64,000 nucleotides of DNA, taken from assembly GCA_002633005.1 (NCBI GenBank), contig NMRA01000028.1:62001-126000 (forward strand). Reading direction: 5' to 3'. The stretch's first letter is position 1. Each line of letters begins with the position of its first letter. The notes below the pieces were generated by a model that saw only the letters and a program-made list of their open reading frames with translations, was not told where the DNA came from and searched no databases. Below, piece after piece: positions 1 to 12,000 of this stretch. A program made the position numbers and the translations under genes. This DNA comes from Phoronis australis. Taxonomy: Eukaryota; Phoronida; Phoronidae.

Positions 1-2163
1 CAAAGTTTGGTCACTGGACATGGAGTTTTGGGACGCGTGTGGAATTTGTACTGCTGAGTTCATGTTTGCAGCTGAGGCTTAAGCGATCGAAGTTGGATTT
101 TAATGGAACAGTCATGGAATTAACTACGTGTTATAATACAATTGGACATGGCCTCCATGAGGCCAGGGAGCTAAATGAAAACAAAAATACGCCAGATGCA
201 CAGAACTTGATTCTGAACAGGTAAAATTACCACGTGAGAGCTTCAACATACATGTAAGTTGATGCAACTAATAACACTAAAAATGAACTTTGCAAAGGTG
301 ACTAACATTTAGGTCTGACTTTTGCAAACTGGAAACTTATCATGTACAACCTGAGATTGTAAGATAAATAAACACATTGCAACAGAAATGTTAAAATCAA
401 GCACAACTACAAGCAAAGTAGATAAATGCGAATCGGTGACAACCCCTATATGGCAAAAGTACATTCGGGTAAGGTTATTTTAGATACTGTCCTTGTCGAA
501 GGCCAGTACATCGTTACTGTAGAATCTTGTTAATTGCGTATTAGTTGTGATAAAGACGGTAAAAGTCCTGAATAAAAAAATAACATTTTCTTCACTGCAA
601 TATTATGCTGTCGATGGAAAACCAAAGTACCTCCAAATCGTATACTACTTTATGAAATGAACAGGTTCAACTCACAATGCTATAATATCTAACTGACTTT
701 GAAATGATAAAAAACTCATCGCTAATAGACTATCAATTTATTCTGGCACAACGCAATAACAGATTGTTGAATAAATGTCTAGTCGACGTTAATATGACAT
801 GCTAAATGTATTAAAACTCCGAAACGTGTAATCACAAATTCCCAAATTATGAAAAACACTACTGGCATGAGTTATAGACTATTTCATATATCAGCCTTGT
901 AATTAACTGTGTATTGTCTGCACTAATTTGAATTATAACTTCACTAAACAAACGGACCCTATGTAACTTGATTCATGGTTAACACTGCGTTCAAAATATA
1001 CTGGGCATAAACAAACAATTTCTTCAATCTATACTTCATAGAATGCTTAGACTACAAAACTAGTATAACACTGTATAAAATAAAGTACTCACTTCGGGAA
1101 GAACTCCTATAAAACAGTTTAGTTTTTCCGTAGTTTAAACTTAACTGATGCTGTTGTCACCATCTTGAATTTAACACCGACCATCAAAACAATGGAAAAT
1201 GGTTGCCAAAACGAAGGGGCAGTGAATCTTCTGCCACGTGTACTTCAACAACTGAATGCCTTATAAATGTATTACTGACAGTCCATTGTAATGACAGGTT
1301 TGCTATTTATTTTTAAACTTCAGGCAAACACTAGACGATATTGTCAATGTGTTTTAGTGTTGTTTTTTTACCAGTTAGTTTTTCTAAAACCTGAGTTTTA
1401 TTAAGATTCCCGTGAGTAATTAAATAGACAAAATGAGTATTTATTTTAGAGGCGTACAGTCAGGACCGGATCAATGTTCCTCGTGACCCCCAAGCTAGAA
1501 GAAGTCTGGGGCCTCATATTACAAAGTAGAAATGCCCAGTTACCTGAGATGCAACTAGCTCAACTAGGTTCCCTGCCCCTACTAAATCTGCCTATAGGTA
1601 CACCCCTTTGCCTTTGAGGGGGACTGGCTTCCATTCATAATATACTGTCTTATAATAACATAAAGGCGCCAGAACCGGTCCGGTAGGTCTAACGTCCTCC
1701 AGACCAATGTTTTCTGTAAAATATGTCAAAAAATAACCAAATCGGAGTTGAATTCTCAAACTTATCTGGGGAGGCCACCAGAACCCCCACAGGAGGCCCG
1801 GGGAGCACCCTCCTGTACCCTTCTCGTTGCAGAGTTCACTCGACTTGAGCGCCTGTGCATTTCTCGATCTGTCAAATTCGATGAGGAATTTCTCCAAGTA
1901 CTAGTTTCATTTATTTCTAAGCGTAATCACGAGGGAAACAACCTCATTGTTAAAATTCGTTAAAAAAACGGCCTCGCTAAGGCAAGGTTCTCTTCGAAGC
2001 ATTGGAACTGGAAACAACTAACAGTGTGTTTCGAGTTCTCCAAAAGACAAACCGCATAACATTACGAGTGAAATTTGTTTGTTTTGATAGGGCAAGTTTT
2101 AAGAAAGCGAAAAAATAAAATAAAAATATCGTACAGACAGTACATCGGTTTTAAGGAGTTTCA
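1..2163. other. intergenic, no gene recognised
   Basis: All frames are broken by frequent stops and the short open stretches show no domain, signal peptide or splice-joined continuity. A somewhat GC-richer patch near 1440-1860 has overlapping short open frames on both strands without a recognisable protein. I see no RNA gene or clear repeat. Confidence 0.5.
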
Positions 2164-2457
2164 CAGCGTTTTCAACTCGGCTTATCAACTCAAAAAGCCT
2201 GACGTTTTCATTTTAAGAGCATTTTATTAATGTTATTTACATTCTGTCACTATATGCTTGCATTGTTGTCATAATTTCTAGTACAAGCATGTTAAGATAT
2301 GAAACCATAAATATAAAGCTAGGTGCAAACAACTGTCTTTATATGCTTTTGCTAGAAATTACGATAACTAGTGATAACAGCTCGTTTGTGTGCTAGCGTT
2401 TCCGCTGGGTTTTAGCCAATACAACCGCTAGCGTTTTCGCCATTCCTATGAACCCAG

Positions 2458-2465
2458 TATAAAAG
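2458..2465 (+). promoter_or_regulatory. candidate TATA-like box, left copy
   Basis: TATAAAAG stands about 555 bases before the receptor ATG at 3019. The right copy has TATAAGAG at 4212-4219, also about 550 bases before its ATG. The position is shared between copies, but there is no transcript evidence and the distance would require a long leader or an intron in the 5' UTR. Confidence 0.2.
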
Positions 2466-3018
2466 CGCATTAATCGCGCAAAAGAGTCTTTAGTGTGATC
2501 ACGTGCTTCGTTTGTAATACATGGCGTTTGCAGAACGGGCGCCAGTTTTACCCGTCCGACACCAGTTTGCTGCTTTAGCATAGGCCGCTACCATACCACA
2601 ACTTCATGAGTCGGAATGCGCTCTGCAGGTGCCCTGTCCCACGCTTGGCTCAGCCTATGTTTACATTATTTCAAAATCCGTCGGTGACTGCCACGAGCTT
2701 CTCAGCCTTACATATAGAAGTAAGGTCGGGTGGTTCAACCTGTGACCTTTGAAGTTCGTGCTGTTACAACCTCTGCGTTCCCACGGTGTGGCAACCAGCA
2801 CTGCAAAATAATCGTCATAAATGACAGAAAATCGTCACGCTCAAATAAGCAAATATCTTTTTAACTCTCGTAAATTTTAGCCACTTAGGCTTACTGAAAT
2901 GTACCGTTGGTACACACAATGTGTTTGACTTGTACGTGATAGCGCTCCGTTCTGTTATTCTCGTTTCTCGATGTTGGAGTTGTGGCACCACTAACCGACA
3001 AACAGACATGAAGAAGCA

Positions 3019-3648
3019 ATGTCTTCCGTCAGTACATGTACGTTGCTCCTGTCAGCAGTGTTTATTTTAAGTCGGTTATGTTCGTGTAATGCAAGAGGAT
3101 GTTCGTCCACAGATGAAATACGCAGTGCGGAAAGGGCAACAGGACACTGTTTAAATTTTAGAAGAGGCGTCAGGGACAGATCAACTGTGTTTTCATGTGA
3201 CAATAGATGTGGCAGTATTTCCAACAAACTTGATGATTGGATGTGTTCTTGTGACCATTTGTGTACCATCTATCAAGATTGTTGCATTGATTTCTTTGAC
3301 GAGTGTCCAGTTTATGTCGCGAGCAACAGTCGCCTCGAAAAAACAACTGTCGAGTGTAAAGATGCCACGAATGGATACTTTTTGCTCGTAGCTGGATGTC
3401 CAAAAAGTGAGAAAGATTCCATAGATGCTGCGTGGTGTGAACACAGTGGATCTCACATATTAGCAGAAATTCCAGTCTTTGATAACAAGACTAAAATTCA
3501 TTACAAAAACTACCACTGTGCTGCTTGCAACGGAGTCAGAGATGTTCAGTTTTGGAACTTCACATTAGGGTGTCAAGACACTGCCATAGAACCCGTCGAA
3601 ATCACATTTCAGGAATTGATGGTGAAGCGCAACGATTCCAAATGCCAC
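3019..3648 (+). CDS. partial receptor gene: SMB ectodomain, truncated by assembly gap
   Basis: The first 210 codons duplicate the complete receptor at 4768-7287. They include a signal peptide, the somatomedin-B cysteine pattern at residues 60-96 and the following cysteine-rich region. The frame runs into 269 Ns at His210. Sequence right of the gap is not the continuation of this gene: it is a second copy of the upstream region from 2164. The open frame that appears to cross the Ns is therefore artificial. The missing 3' 1.9 kb is much longer than the N run, so the gap length is nominal or this copy is really truncated. It may be a second gene, an unmerged allele or a pseudogene; the sequence cannot decide. 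Confidence 0.75.
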
Positions 3649-3917
3649 NNNNNNNNNNNNNNNNNNNNNNNNNNNNNNNNNNNNNNNNNNNNNNNNNNNN
3701 NNNNNNNNNNNNNNNNNNNNNNNNNNNNNNNNNNNNNNNNNNNNNNNNNNNNNNNNNNNNNNNNNNNNNNNNNNNNNNNNNNNNNNNNNNNNNNNNNNNN
3801 NNNNNNNNNNNNNNNNNNNNNNNNNNNNNNNNNNNNNNNNNNNNNNNNNNNNNNNNNNNNNNNNNNNNNNNNNNNNNNNNNNNNNNNNNNNNNNNNNNNN
3901 NNNNNNNNNNNNNNNNN
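3649..3917. other. assembly gap (269 Ns)
   Basis: A run of Ns interrupts the first receptor copy. Both flanks belong to the same duplicated unit, so the gap is probably a scaffolding join between repeat or haplotype copies. Confidence 0.99.
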
Positions 3918-5397
3918 CAGCGTTTTCAACTCTGCTTGTCAACTCAAAAAGCCTGACGTTTTCATTTTAAGAGCATTTTATTAATGTTATTTACATTCTG
4001 TCACTATGTGCTTGCATTGTTGTCATAATTTCTAGCGCAAGCATGTTAAGATATGAAACCATAGATATAAAGCTGGATGCAAACAACTGTCTTTATATGT
4101 TTTTGCTGGAAATTACGATAACTAGTGATAACAGCTCGCTTGTGTGCTAGCGTTTCCGCTGGGTTTTAGCCAATACAACCGCTAGCGTTTTCGCAATTCC
4201 TATGAACCCAGTATAAGAGCGCATTAATCGCGCAAAAAAGGCTTTAGTGTGATCACGTGCTTCGTTTGTAATATAGGGCGTTTGCAGAACGGGCGCCAGT
4301 TTTACCCGTCCCCCGACATCAGTTTGCCGCTTTAGCATAGGGCGCTAATGTACCACAACTTCATGAGTCGGAATGCGCTCTGCAGGTGCCCTGTCCCACG
4401 CTTGGCTCAGCCTATGTTTACATTATTTCAAAATCCGTCGGTGGCTGTCACGAGCTTCTCAACCTTACATATAGAAGTAAGGTCGGATCAACCTGTGACC
4501 TTTGAAGTTCGTGCTGTTACAACCTCTGCGTTCCCACGGTGTGGCAACCAGCACTGCAAAATAATCGTCATAAATGACAGAAAATCGTCACGCTCAAAAA
4601 TCTTTTTAACTCTCGCAAATTTTAGCCACTTAGGCTTACTGAAATGTACCGTTGGTACACACAATGTGTTTGACTTGTACGTGATAGCGCTCCGTTCTGT
4701 TATTCTCGTTTCTCGATGTTGGAGTTGTGGCACCCACCACTAACCGACAAACAGACATGAAAAAGCAATGTCTTCCGTCAGTACATGTACGTTGCTCCTG
4801 TCCGCAGTGTTTATTTTAAGTCGGTTATGTTCGTGTTATGCAAGAGGATGTTCGTCCACAGATGAAATACGCAGTGCGGAAAGGGCAACAGGACACTGTT
4901 TAAATTTTAGAAGAGGCGTCATGGACAGATCAACTGTGTTTTCATGTGACAATAGATGTGGCAGTATTTCCAACAAACTTGATGATTGGATGTGTTCTTG
5001 TGACCATTTGTGTACCATCTATCAAGATTGTTGCATTGATTTCTTTGACGAGTGTCCAGTTTATGTCGCGAGCAACAGTCGCCTCGAAAAAACAACTGTC
5101 GAGTGTAAAGATGCCACGAATGGATACTTTTTGCTCGTAGCTGGATGTCCAAAAAGTGAGAAAGATTCCATAGATGCTGCGTGGTGTGAACACAGTGGAT
5201 CTCACATATTAGCAGAAATTCCAGTCTTTGATAACAAGACTAAAATTCATTACAAAAACTACCACTGTGCTGCTTGCAACGGAGTCAGAGATGTTCAGTT
5301 TTGGAACTTCACATTAGGGTGTCAAGACACTGCCATAGAACCCGTCGAAATCACATTTCAGGAATTGATGGTGAAGCGCAACGATTCCAAATGCCAC
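3918..5397 (+). repeat. right copy of the 1.48-kb duplication
   Basis: This is the partner of 2164-3648. It covers the putative promoter region, the leader and the first 210 codons of the complete receptor gene. Confidence 0.9.
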
Positions 5398-7287
5398 ACC
5401 GTTTTCAATAATACTTATGGCTACGAACGACTTTGTACCGAGAACTACATAAACAACTGTAGCAAGGACTGTGATGCCTCGCCCAAAATCGTCTCTGAGT
5501 GTGCTCGCTATCAGCTGTTAGTTTCATACGACTCCGATTTCAAGAGCTATCATTTCAAAAATCCAACATGTACTGTGTGCAACAACGTTTCACTGGCTCT
5601 TGGCAACTGCTTGACCAAGTGGCCAGAAGTGCGTGGTATTGTCCGACACTTCTGGAAGTTCTCGTACTCCCTTTTAGTAAATGTTAATCCTTCGGGAGAA
5701 CTTAATGTAAAACTCTCTAGCTCTGTAGACCAGGGAAAGTCCAGTGCACAAGCAGTATGTGGTACCCTAGACCTGAAGGATTGTCAAATTATTCACTGTC
5801 AAGAGGGGTATGAAAACATCGACGGCCGATGTCAAATTAGAACTATTTTATCTGAAGTGATTTTAAATATTACGTATGACAGCTCACGCGGAAAACTTGT
5901 ATTGAATAGGCACGAACTTCTTTTAAAATTGTCCCAATATTTCACGTGGTACTTGGAACCTGAAATAGCATTCGATGACAACAATCCAGCAGCTAGAACT
6001 TCCCTTGCTGTTAAGTTTTTACAAGTGCATAATCCGCCATGTGATTACGAAGTAGAGGTAAAAAAGTCAAGGGAAATAATCATGACTTTAAATGTCCATC
6101 TTTCTACGTGGTTTGAACAGAATGCATATGGTGAATTTGTTGACATTGTTGTAACGAATTATTTAGAGCAAAACTGTAACAACACAATTACGGCTAACAA
6201 CACTGACTGTGCCAGAGTTTCATTTCCAAGAAGCTTGTTTAAGCTGTATCAGAATGGCTCTGTTCTATTTAACAACACGGTGTTACTTGACTCAACTGAG
6301 TTTGTAATGGTGGACAACAAAAGCGTCCTGATTTGCAGAGACAAGAATTTAACAATAATAAACGCGACATCGTCTCCACCGCCTGTTACAGAAGCAATGG
6401 GCATTGTTACCGTGGTCTGCTTGATAATTTCTGAATTATGTCTCCTTGTGAGAATTATTTTACAGTTCTTTGTGCCTCTCTATCGCACCTTTCCTGGAAA
6501 ACTGCAATTGATCGTGTCAATTTCACTATTTGTATCGAATATTTCATTTATGGTGAAAATTCCAGCTGCCAATCATCTCGAAGCTTGTGTTGTCGTTGGT
6601 GCGTTCACTCAGTGGGCGTTTCTTGTTTACTTCTTTTCAATGAATACGATTGCTTTCGACATGTGGCAAACCTTCAGTCAGGACCGGGTGCAAGCAGGAA
6701 ACAGGGGTAATAGAAGCATATTACAGTATTTGCTATACTCTTGTACCATCCCGACCATTATTGTAACAATTACGGTAGGAATCCAATACTCTCAGGTTGA
6801 CATCAACTTCAGACCGAATTTCACCGCCTATGGATTATGCTGGTTGCAAGGTCGCCCTCTGTTGATTTATTTCGGCATCCCCTTTATGTTTGTCATCATC
6901 TCCAATGTAGTGTTTTATGTTTTGGCTGCAATATCTATTCGCAAATCTCGTGAGTTGTCACGTCAAGCAAGAGACGCCTCTGAAAGCGGATTTTCAGTTT
7001 ATGTCAAATTGTGTGTTCTTATCGGATTGACATGGATTGTAGCATTTGTTGCCCCGTTTATACGTCACGAGGCTTTCGACTACGTTTTCATCATTTTAAA
7101 CACGTTGCATGGGGCGTATATATTTATTGGATTCGTGTGTACGAGGAGAATTTATAATGAATTATTCAAGTCAAGAAAGTACAAGGCTGGGACTAAACCT
7201 AGGGGAATCATTGAGGTTCCTTTGAGCTGTGAAAATTCAGCGCCCACACCACCACGTCGGGACAAATTCAAAACATACAGTTTTTAG
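4768..7287 (+). CDS. Methuselah-like class B GPCR with somatomedin-B ectodomain (intronless)
   Basis: An uninterrupted 839-residue reading frame. Residues 1-26 form a hydrophobic signal peptide. Cysteines 60, 64, 76, 78, 82, 88, 89 and 96 match the eight-Cys somatomedin-B knot (note the adjacent CC). A long ectodomain follows, rich in Cys and NxS/T sites, to about residue 542. Seven hydrophobic segments then run from about 544 to 795, beginning GIVTVVCLIISELCLL. The segment SMNTIAFDMWQTF and the YGLCW loop are typical of Methuselah-like receptors. No GPS autoproteolysis motif is seen before TM1, as in that family. The tail is short (about 44 residues) and basic. The start is the first in-frame ATG; an upstream ATG at 4757 is out of frame. 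It would act at the plasma membrane; the ligand is unknown. Absence of introns in a 2.5-kb animal gene suggests descent from a retrocopy or an intronless clade. Confidence 0.9.
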   Translation: MSSVSTCTLLLSAVFILSRLCSCYARGCSSTDEIRSAERATGHCLNFRRGVMDRSTVFSCDNRCGSISNKLDDWMCSCDHLCTIYQDCCIDFFDECPVYVASNSRLEKTTVECKDATNGYFLLVAGCPKSEKDSIDAAWCEHSGSHILAEIPVFDNKTKIHYKNYHCAACNGVRDVQFWNFTLGCQDTAIEPVEITFQELMVKRNDSKCHTVFNNTYGYERLCTENYINNCSKDCDASPKIVSECARYQLLVSYDSDFKSYHFKNPTCTVCNNVSLALGNCLTKWPEVRGIVRHFWKFSYSLLVNVNPSGELNVKLSSSVDQGKSSAQAVCGTLDLKDCQIIHCQEGYENIDGRCQIRTILSEVILNITYDSSRGKLVLNRHELLLKLSQYFTWYLEPEIAFDDNNPAARTSLAVKFLQVHNPPCDYEVEVKKSREIIMTLNVHLSTWFEQNAYGEFVDIVVTNYLEQNCNNTITANNTDCARVSFPRSLFKLYQNGSVLFNNTVLLDSTEFVMVDNKSVLICRDKNLTIINATSSPPPVTEAMGIVTVVCLIISELCLLVRIILQFFVPLYRTFPGKLQLIVSISLFVSNISFMVKIPAANHLEACVVVGAFTQWAFLVYFFSMNTIAFDMWQTFSQDRVQAGNRGNRSILQYLLYSCTIPTIIVTITVGIQYSQVDINFRPNFTAYGLCWLQGRPLLIYFGIPFMFVIISNVVFYVLAAISIRKSRELSRQARDASESGFSVYVKLCVLIGLTWIVAFVAPFIRHEAFDYVFIILNTLHGAYIFIGFVCTRRIYNELFKSRKYKAGTKPRGIIEVPLSCENSAPTPPRRDKFKTYSF

Positions 7288-8310
7288 ATTCAGTGCTGTC
7301 ATATGTTATAGACGACAGATTCGGAACTCCGACATGTTCTTGCGAAATATCCTAGAGGAGCTTCTGGTTTTTGTATTCTGACGGCAAATTTTTGCATTTA
7401 TTTTACTGTCTAGTTCAATGAAAAAATAATTTCGGCATTGAAACGTTGTTCAAAGTCTTCCAATAGTAGAACTCTAAGCACTGTGAGTAGTTTTGGCAAT
7501 GCTACAGGTCGTGCAATTGCAAAATTTTAGTGACTGCTATTTACCGTCTGCTTGCACATTATCAGCATGTAATTACTCAGAATTGTTTGGGATTCAAGGT
7601 TTATGTACTGAGAAAATTACAAAAGCGCGTTTGTGCACAAATTTTAAGGAGTATCTGATAAAGTTTTTGTTTTAGAAAGATTATTAATCTTGTTCATATT
7701 ACAATGCACCAAAGGAGAAAATGAATTCAGTGGTCCAACAATGCGTTTATGATTAGATTCTTAAAGTAAGCAGATCGTCTGGGAAGTGTTTTAACACTTA
7801 AAAGTGGCCCTTAAGAGGGCCGTTGGTTGTACTGTGTTTGAGCCATAGGTATAGTGTGTCCTTAAAAGAACCGTTGAATAATTCAACATAAATCACATAT
7901 AGCATGGTCACTCACAGAGGGTTTCTTCTTCATTCACGTTTTCATCAGGGCCGAAAACAAAGAAAATCATGGACAATGCCGATGACAATTGTAACCAATA
8001 GCTCATTGATTGCAACACCTGAAATAGATGTTGCCATTCCGACCAACGTTGTTACGAGCCCTGCCTCGTTCAGTTAACTTTAATTCATGTTCCTGGATCC
8101 ACAAGTAATTCTTAACTGTAGGGAGAAGACCGACAAGATAACGAATCAAATTTCGATTCGAAAGTCATCCTCTTCACACGATTCTTTGTTGCTGTCAGCT
8201 GACTGAAGTTCCTACGAACGTTTTAGACGAAAACCGACTTCCCGACTGATTTGAAAACTGCACAAGCTCTCGTCCTTTGTTTCTAACTCAACCCAAGGAG
8301 AGAAGTGTTT
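7288..8310. other. intergenic, receptor 3' flank
   Basis: No convincing coding frame. No canonical AATAAA lies in the first several hundred bases after the receptor stop; an AATAAT is at about 7425. A small GGCCCT/AGGGCC hairpin at 7806-7821 is discussed among the rejected items. Confidence 0.5.
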
Positions 8311-8312
8311 GT

Positions 8313-8800
8313 AGGGCCTTCCATACTAACGTCGACGCGTCGTTGTTTTGGGGAGTTGCGATCAGTATGAACGGTTAACTTCAGTCCTGAATCGAAGTTA
8401 GCAGCGCCAGTTAACTTCGCACTAAAGAGGTGGATTTAATAACTGACGGAGCGTCGACGCTGCCGATGCAGTATGAACCTTGTCATCGGTCCCCGCCATC
8501 GAATTTATCGCCAGGTGCCATTGTTATTGTCAACAATTAAAGGGTAGTGTAGTCGCTAATATTTTCTCGAATAAACACCAATCGAAGTTTTATGCTTATT
8601 AGCACGTCTTTTAAATGTTCCCTAATTGTCATATTTGAAAAATCTTAGCGCGCGGCGCTACCTTGCGATTACTTCGATGGCAACAGTGTCACCTACCGTT
8701 TACTTCGATGTCTGTTTTAAACTACCGAAGCCAGTATGAATGACTTCGCAGTTTACGTCTACGCTCCGCTAAGACCGGAGTTGTCAGTATGAAAAGCCCT
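8313..8800. mobile_element. possible MITE with short imperfect TIRs
   Basis: The left end AGGGCCTTCCATACTAAC and the reverse complement of the right end, AGGGCTTTTCATACTGAC, agree at 15 of 18 positions. The word CAGTATGAA recurs inside (near 8364, 8469 and 8732). No coding capacity and no clear target-site duplication are seen. Confidence 0.35.
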
Positions 8801-8920
8801 TTAATCTGTTGTTGATAATACATAACTTTGTTTCAACAATTTTGCATTAACCTGGTGAATGCATTTCGATGAACTGGCCTCATTGTTTTGAACAGAATGT
8901 AAGTTAACTGTAATACTATA

Positions 8921-9027
8921 AATAAAAACAACGACTAATTTAAACCAGCTCAACATGTTTCGGCGATCATTGAAAAACCATCAATAAACGCCGAAACATG
9001 TCAAGCAGGTCCGTCGTTGTTTTTATT
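8921..9027. repeat. near-perfect hairpin / foldback about 107 bp
   Basis: The left arm AATAAAAACAACGAC followed by CAACATGTTTCGGCG is mirrored by CGCCGAAACATGTCAAGC and GTCGTTGTTTTTATT. The arms are about 50 nt with an interior mismatch patch. It looks like a small foldback MITE; no gene is associated. Confidence 0.6.
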
Positions 9028-12000
9028 AACATATGCTGTTACTTGCTGTCATGGTGATAACACTATAAAGTTTTGATAATAAATTTATTGTATAGGAGCA
9101 GCAACATGACTCTCATGGAATCAAGCTTGTTTCGAAAAGCTGTGCGCCCTTGGCCATCTGATTGACTCTAGGACTTTGGCGGAAAAATGGTTGGCACAAT
9201 TTTAACTGTGCACGTGTGCACTGTGGGAGTGTTTGTTGTCTGCTGACACTATAGACATATTTTAAGATGGGTCATTTTCACACAATTAAAAATGACCCCG
9301 GGTAACATATTAATATCAAAATATGACCAGGGTGGCATTTTAATGTGAACTACGGTGAAAAAATGACCCCCATGACGGTCATATAAGTAAATGACAGGTT
9401 TTTAAGGTTAAAAAGCAAAGAACTTAGACTTCTTTTCCTGTGCATCGCTCGGAATTACCAGCGTACAAATATTCTCTCGCGCACCCCATTCCTTTCACAC
9501 GGTTCGGAAGTCCCCCCGATCCGCAAGCACCAGGCACTTTTCGGTGTGTTGCAGTATAGGCCCACACCGCTAAGAGATTAGCTCCGCTCCCGCCTATTGT
9601 ATGAAACCGTTGCTTTCCCTCCCCTGCTCAGGCGAGAAATTTAAAGTTCTCTCACGTAAGCTCGACCCTCTCACGGATTCCAATTTGACTTTGGTAGTAA
9701 GAAAACTTGGCTGTGATCGGAAGATTTTTAGCACGTGGCCAAGTATTTTGAATTAGTTCTTTATGCAGCTTTGTCAGATAATATATCCTGGCACGAGCAG
9801 TGTAAAAATGGCCACCTGTTGATTTGGGCAACTGAATGAAGGACTGTTCAAAAAATGATTGTATTCGCTTCTCATTAGTTCACGCACATAATATTCAGTA
9901 ATCGTGAACAGACAAGCCCAGCTCCCACACATCATACTCCTGGTCGTTCAGTACTTTCTCTCCTAATATGCGCCATACTGAAAAAGCAACATAAAGGCAT
10001 GTATATTTCCCTTGCCGCGCTCCAGGTCGCCCCAGACCGTACATCCGCATATCGAACTTTGTTGAAAGATCCCCTATTGCGGAAACTATGCCTGTTGCGG
10101 GAACCGTTGATTAATGACGGGACAAGTTTTCACGGACGTGGGGTCATTTTTAAAGGGTTTCGTACTCGAAATTATTTTTGGCATTTTCCGTTCTATTTTT
10201 GTGCGAACTCAAGATAAGTGACTATTCGTCTATGCTCGAGCGCATTGTGATATACTATCACGAAGAATTCGAATAAAAACTCGAGATTTCAAGAAAAACT
10301 CGAAATTTGGAGTTCAGACTCGAACTTTTTAGTCTTAACTGTAGTGGGGTCTTTAGTGCAAAAGAGGAATTTTGAAAAGCTTCAAAATAAAGCGAATCAT
10401 AGCTGAGCTGACCAGCGAGTAGCCCAGTTCATCCAATTCACGTGGCCTTCAGTTAGCGTGAGCTGTCACCTCACACCTCGACTTCACTTTAGACAGACGT
10501 AGCCTAGCTTCCAGCTATCCGTGTGCGCTAGCCTTAAATCATTCTCATTCCCCTCGAAATTTTGTTGAAAGACGGTAACTACGCTCTGACGGTTGCCTTC
10601 CCGCGGTTTGCTCTTTTTTAGCTAGCTCAATAGGGAGATTGCAGCGTTAGGAAAACTTGCGAGATAAGTCAGCAGTGACACCATCTAATTGCATCATAGT
10701 GTTACCAAATACATGTACACAAGGAGGGTTGGACAGTCATCCTTCCTTGACAAGTACTGAGCAGTTTTAAAAAGCAACTTGTTTGTTTTTGCGCTGGACC
10801 ATAACATCACCTTTCCGTCTAGTACCGAACAACTAGGTAAAAAACTTAAAACTTCATGAAAATGCTACTCTGTACATATATTTGAAATAAGTATCAAATT
10901 ATACAATCCACTGTCCATCTAACTAGACCTCAAAACATATTCAAATAGTTTGAAACAAGATGCGAGCCAATACACATCCAGGACACTCTATACATTAATG
11001 ATTGGCTACAGCCAAACAGCGTAATGACGCACCTGCTTCCTAACGTTCGACAGGTCCGTCACAACACTGAATTCAGTTAAACTATAGGGATCTTCGGTTA
11101 CTTTACACCAAACGGTTTAAAAAGTTCTAAGACGGTTCATCGAAATGCAGTTCAGTCGTATTTTGTGGAAATACTAGTTTTAGTAACTAAAAGGTAGATC
11201 TCAATGCTAAGGATGTCATTCATTGCAAAATATGAACATGAAACCCTACAAGTTCTACAGCACCACTTCATTATCTTGAGTTAATTCACTACCAACATGT
11301 AAAAAACTGTTAATGAAGATACAAAATTATTCACAACGTGCCATTGTCGCAGTGACAATTTTTTGTGACGTAAATATTTGACCAAAAAGCACTTAAAACC
11401 GTTCTACGACGGTTTTCAAGTGTGATTCGATATGCATTTGTTCATATTTCATATAAAACCACATTCAGTGCAGTGATGTGACTAGCTGTACAGGTGTCTA
11501 CAAGAGGAGACGTGGGCGGCGGTGATAATTTGTTGGAGACATTCTTAATCAATTCAAGTCATTAAGTAGGGGATTGTGGCCGAGTTGACAAAAACTTCAT
11601 GAAACAGTCGTTTGCGCAAAAATGGATGTGGAGACAACTTTGCTAGAATGATTCGGGCGGGCGCTTTTGCCGCTTTGAGGCTCAGGTTTCAAAATGTTGG
11701 CCTTATACCAAATTAATAAGTAAATTCACTAAACTTGGGGGTGACAGACATTCACAGAAGTAACGGAACATTAATCTCGGTCATTAAAATTGTACTGTCG
11801 CGATTTCACAACCCGTATGCTTAACTATACCTTTTATATTCCTTTAGGGTTAAAGGGAAACCCGTTCACGAGTATGCATCTACGCTGGTATAGCCACGCA
11901 GCTGATGCAAATCTACCGCAGGTACCAGTGAGAGGCATGTACCCTACTTTTTTTCCTCCCAACTCGAGGCCGAACATAAAAAGCTCAATAACTCTGCTCA

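Larger units (their letters stand above)
2164..3648 (+). repeat. left copy of a 1.48-kb near-identical direct duplication (partner 3918-5397)
   Basis: The sequence from 2164 recurs from 3918, immediately right of the N gap, and stays alignable through the upstream region and the first 210 receptor codons. In the coding part (3019-3648 against 4768-5397) I see only three substitutions: a silent TCA/TCC, Asn24 against Tyr24, and Arg52 against Met52. The upstream part differs more, with several small indels (for example near 2730 and 2845). It is either a recent tandem duplication or two haplotypes left unmerged across a gap. Confidence 0.9.

Noticed and set aside
3525-3984. Open frames crossing the N gap on both strands
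   Set aside because: They are artefacts of translating Ns; the right flank is a repeat copy, not a continuation of the left.
7806-7821. GGCCCT-TAAG-AGGGCC hairpin resembling a histone mRNA 3' stem-loop
   Set aside because: Stem length and loop size fit, but the loop sequence does not, and no histone reading frame lies upstream.
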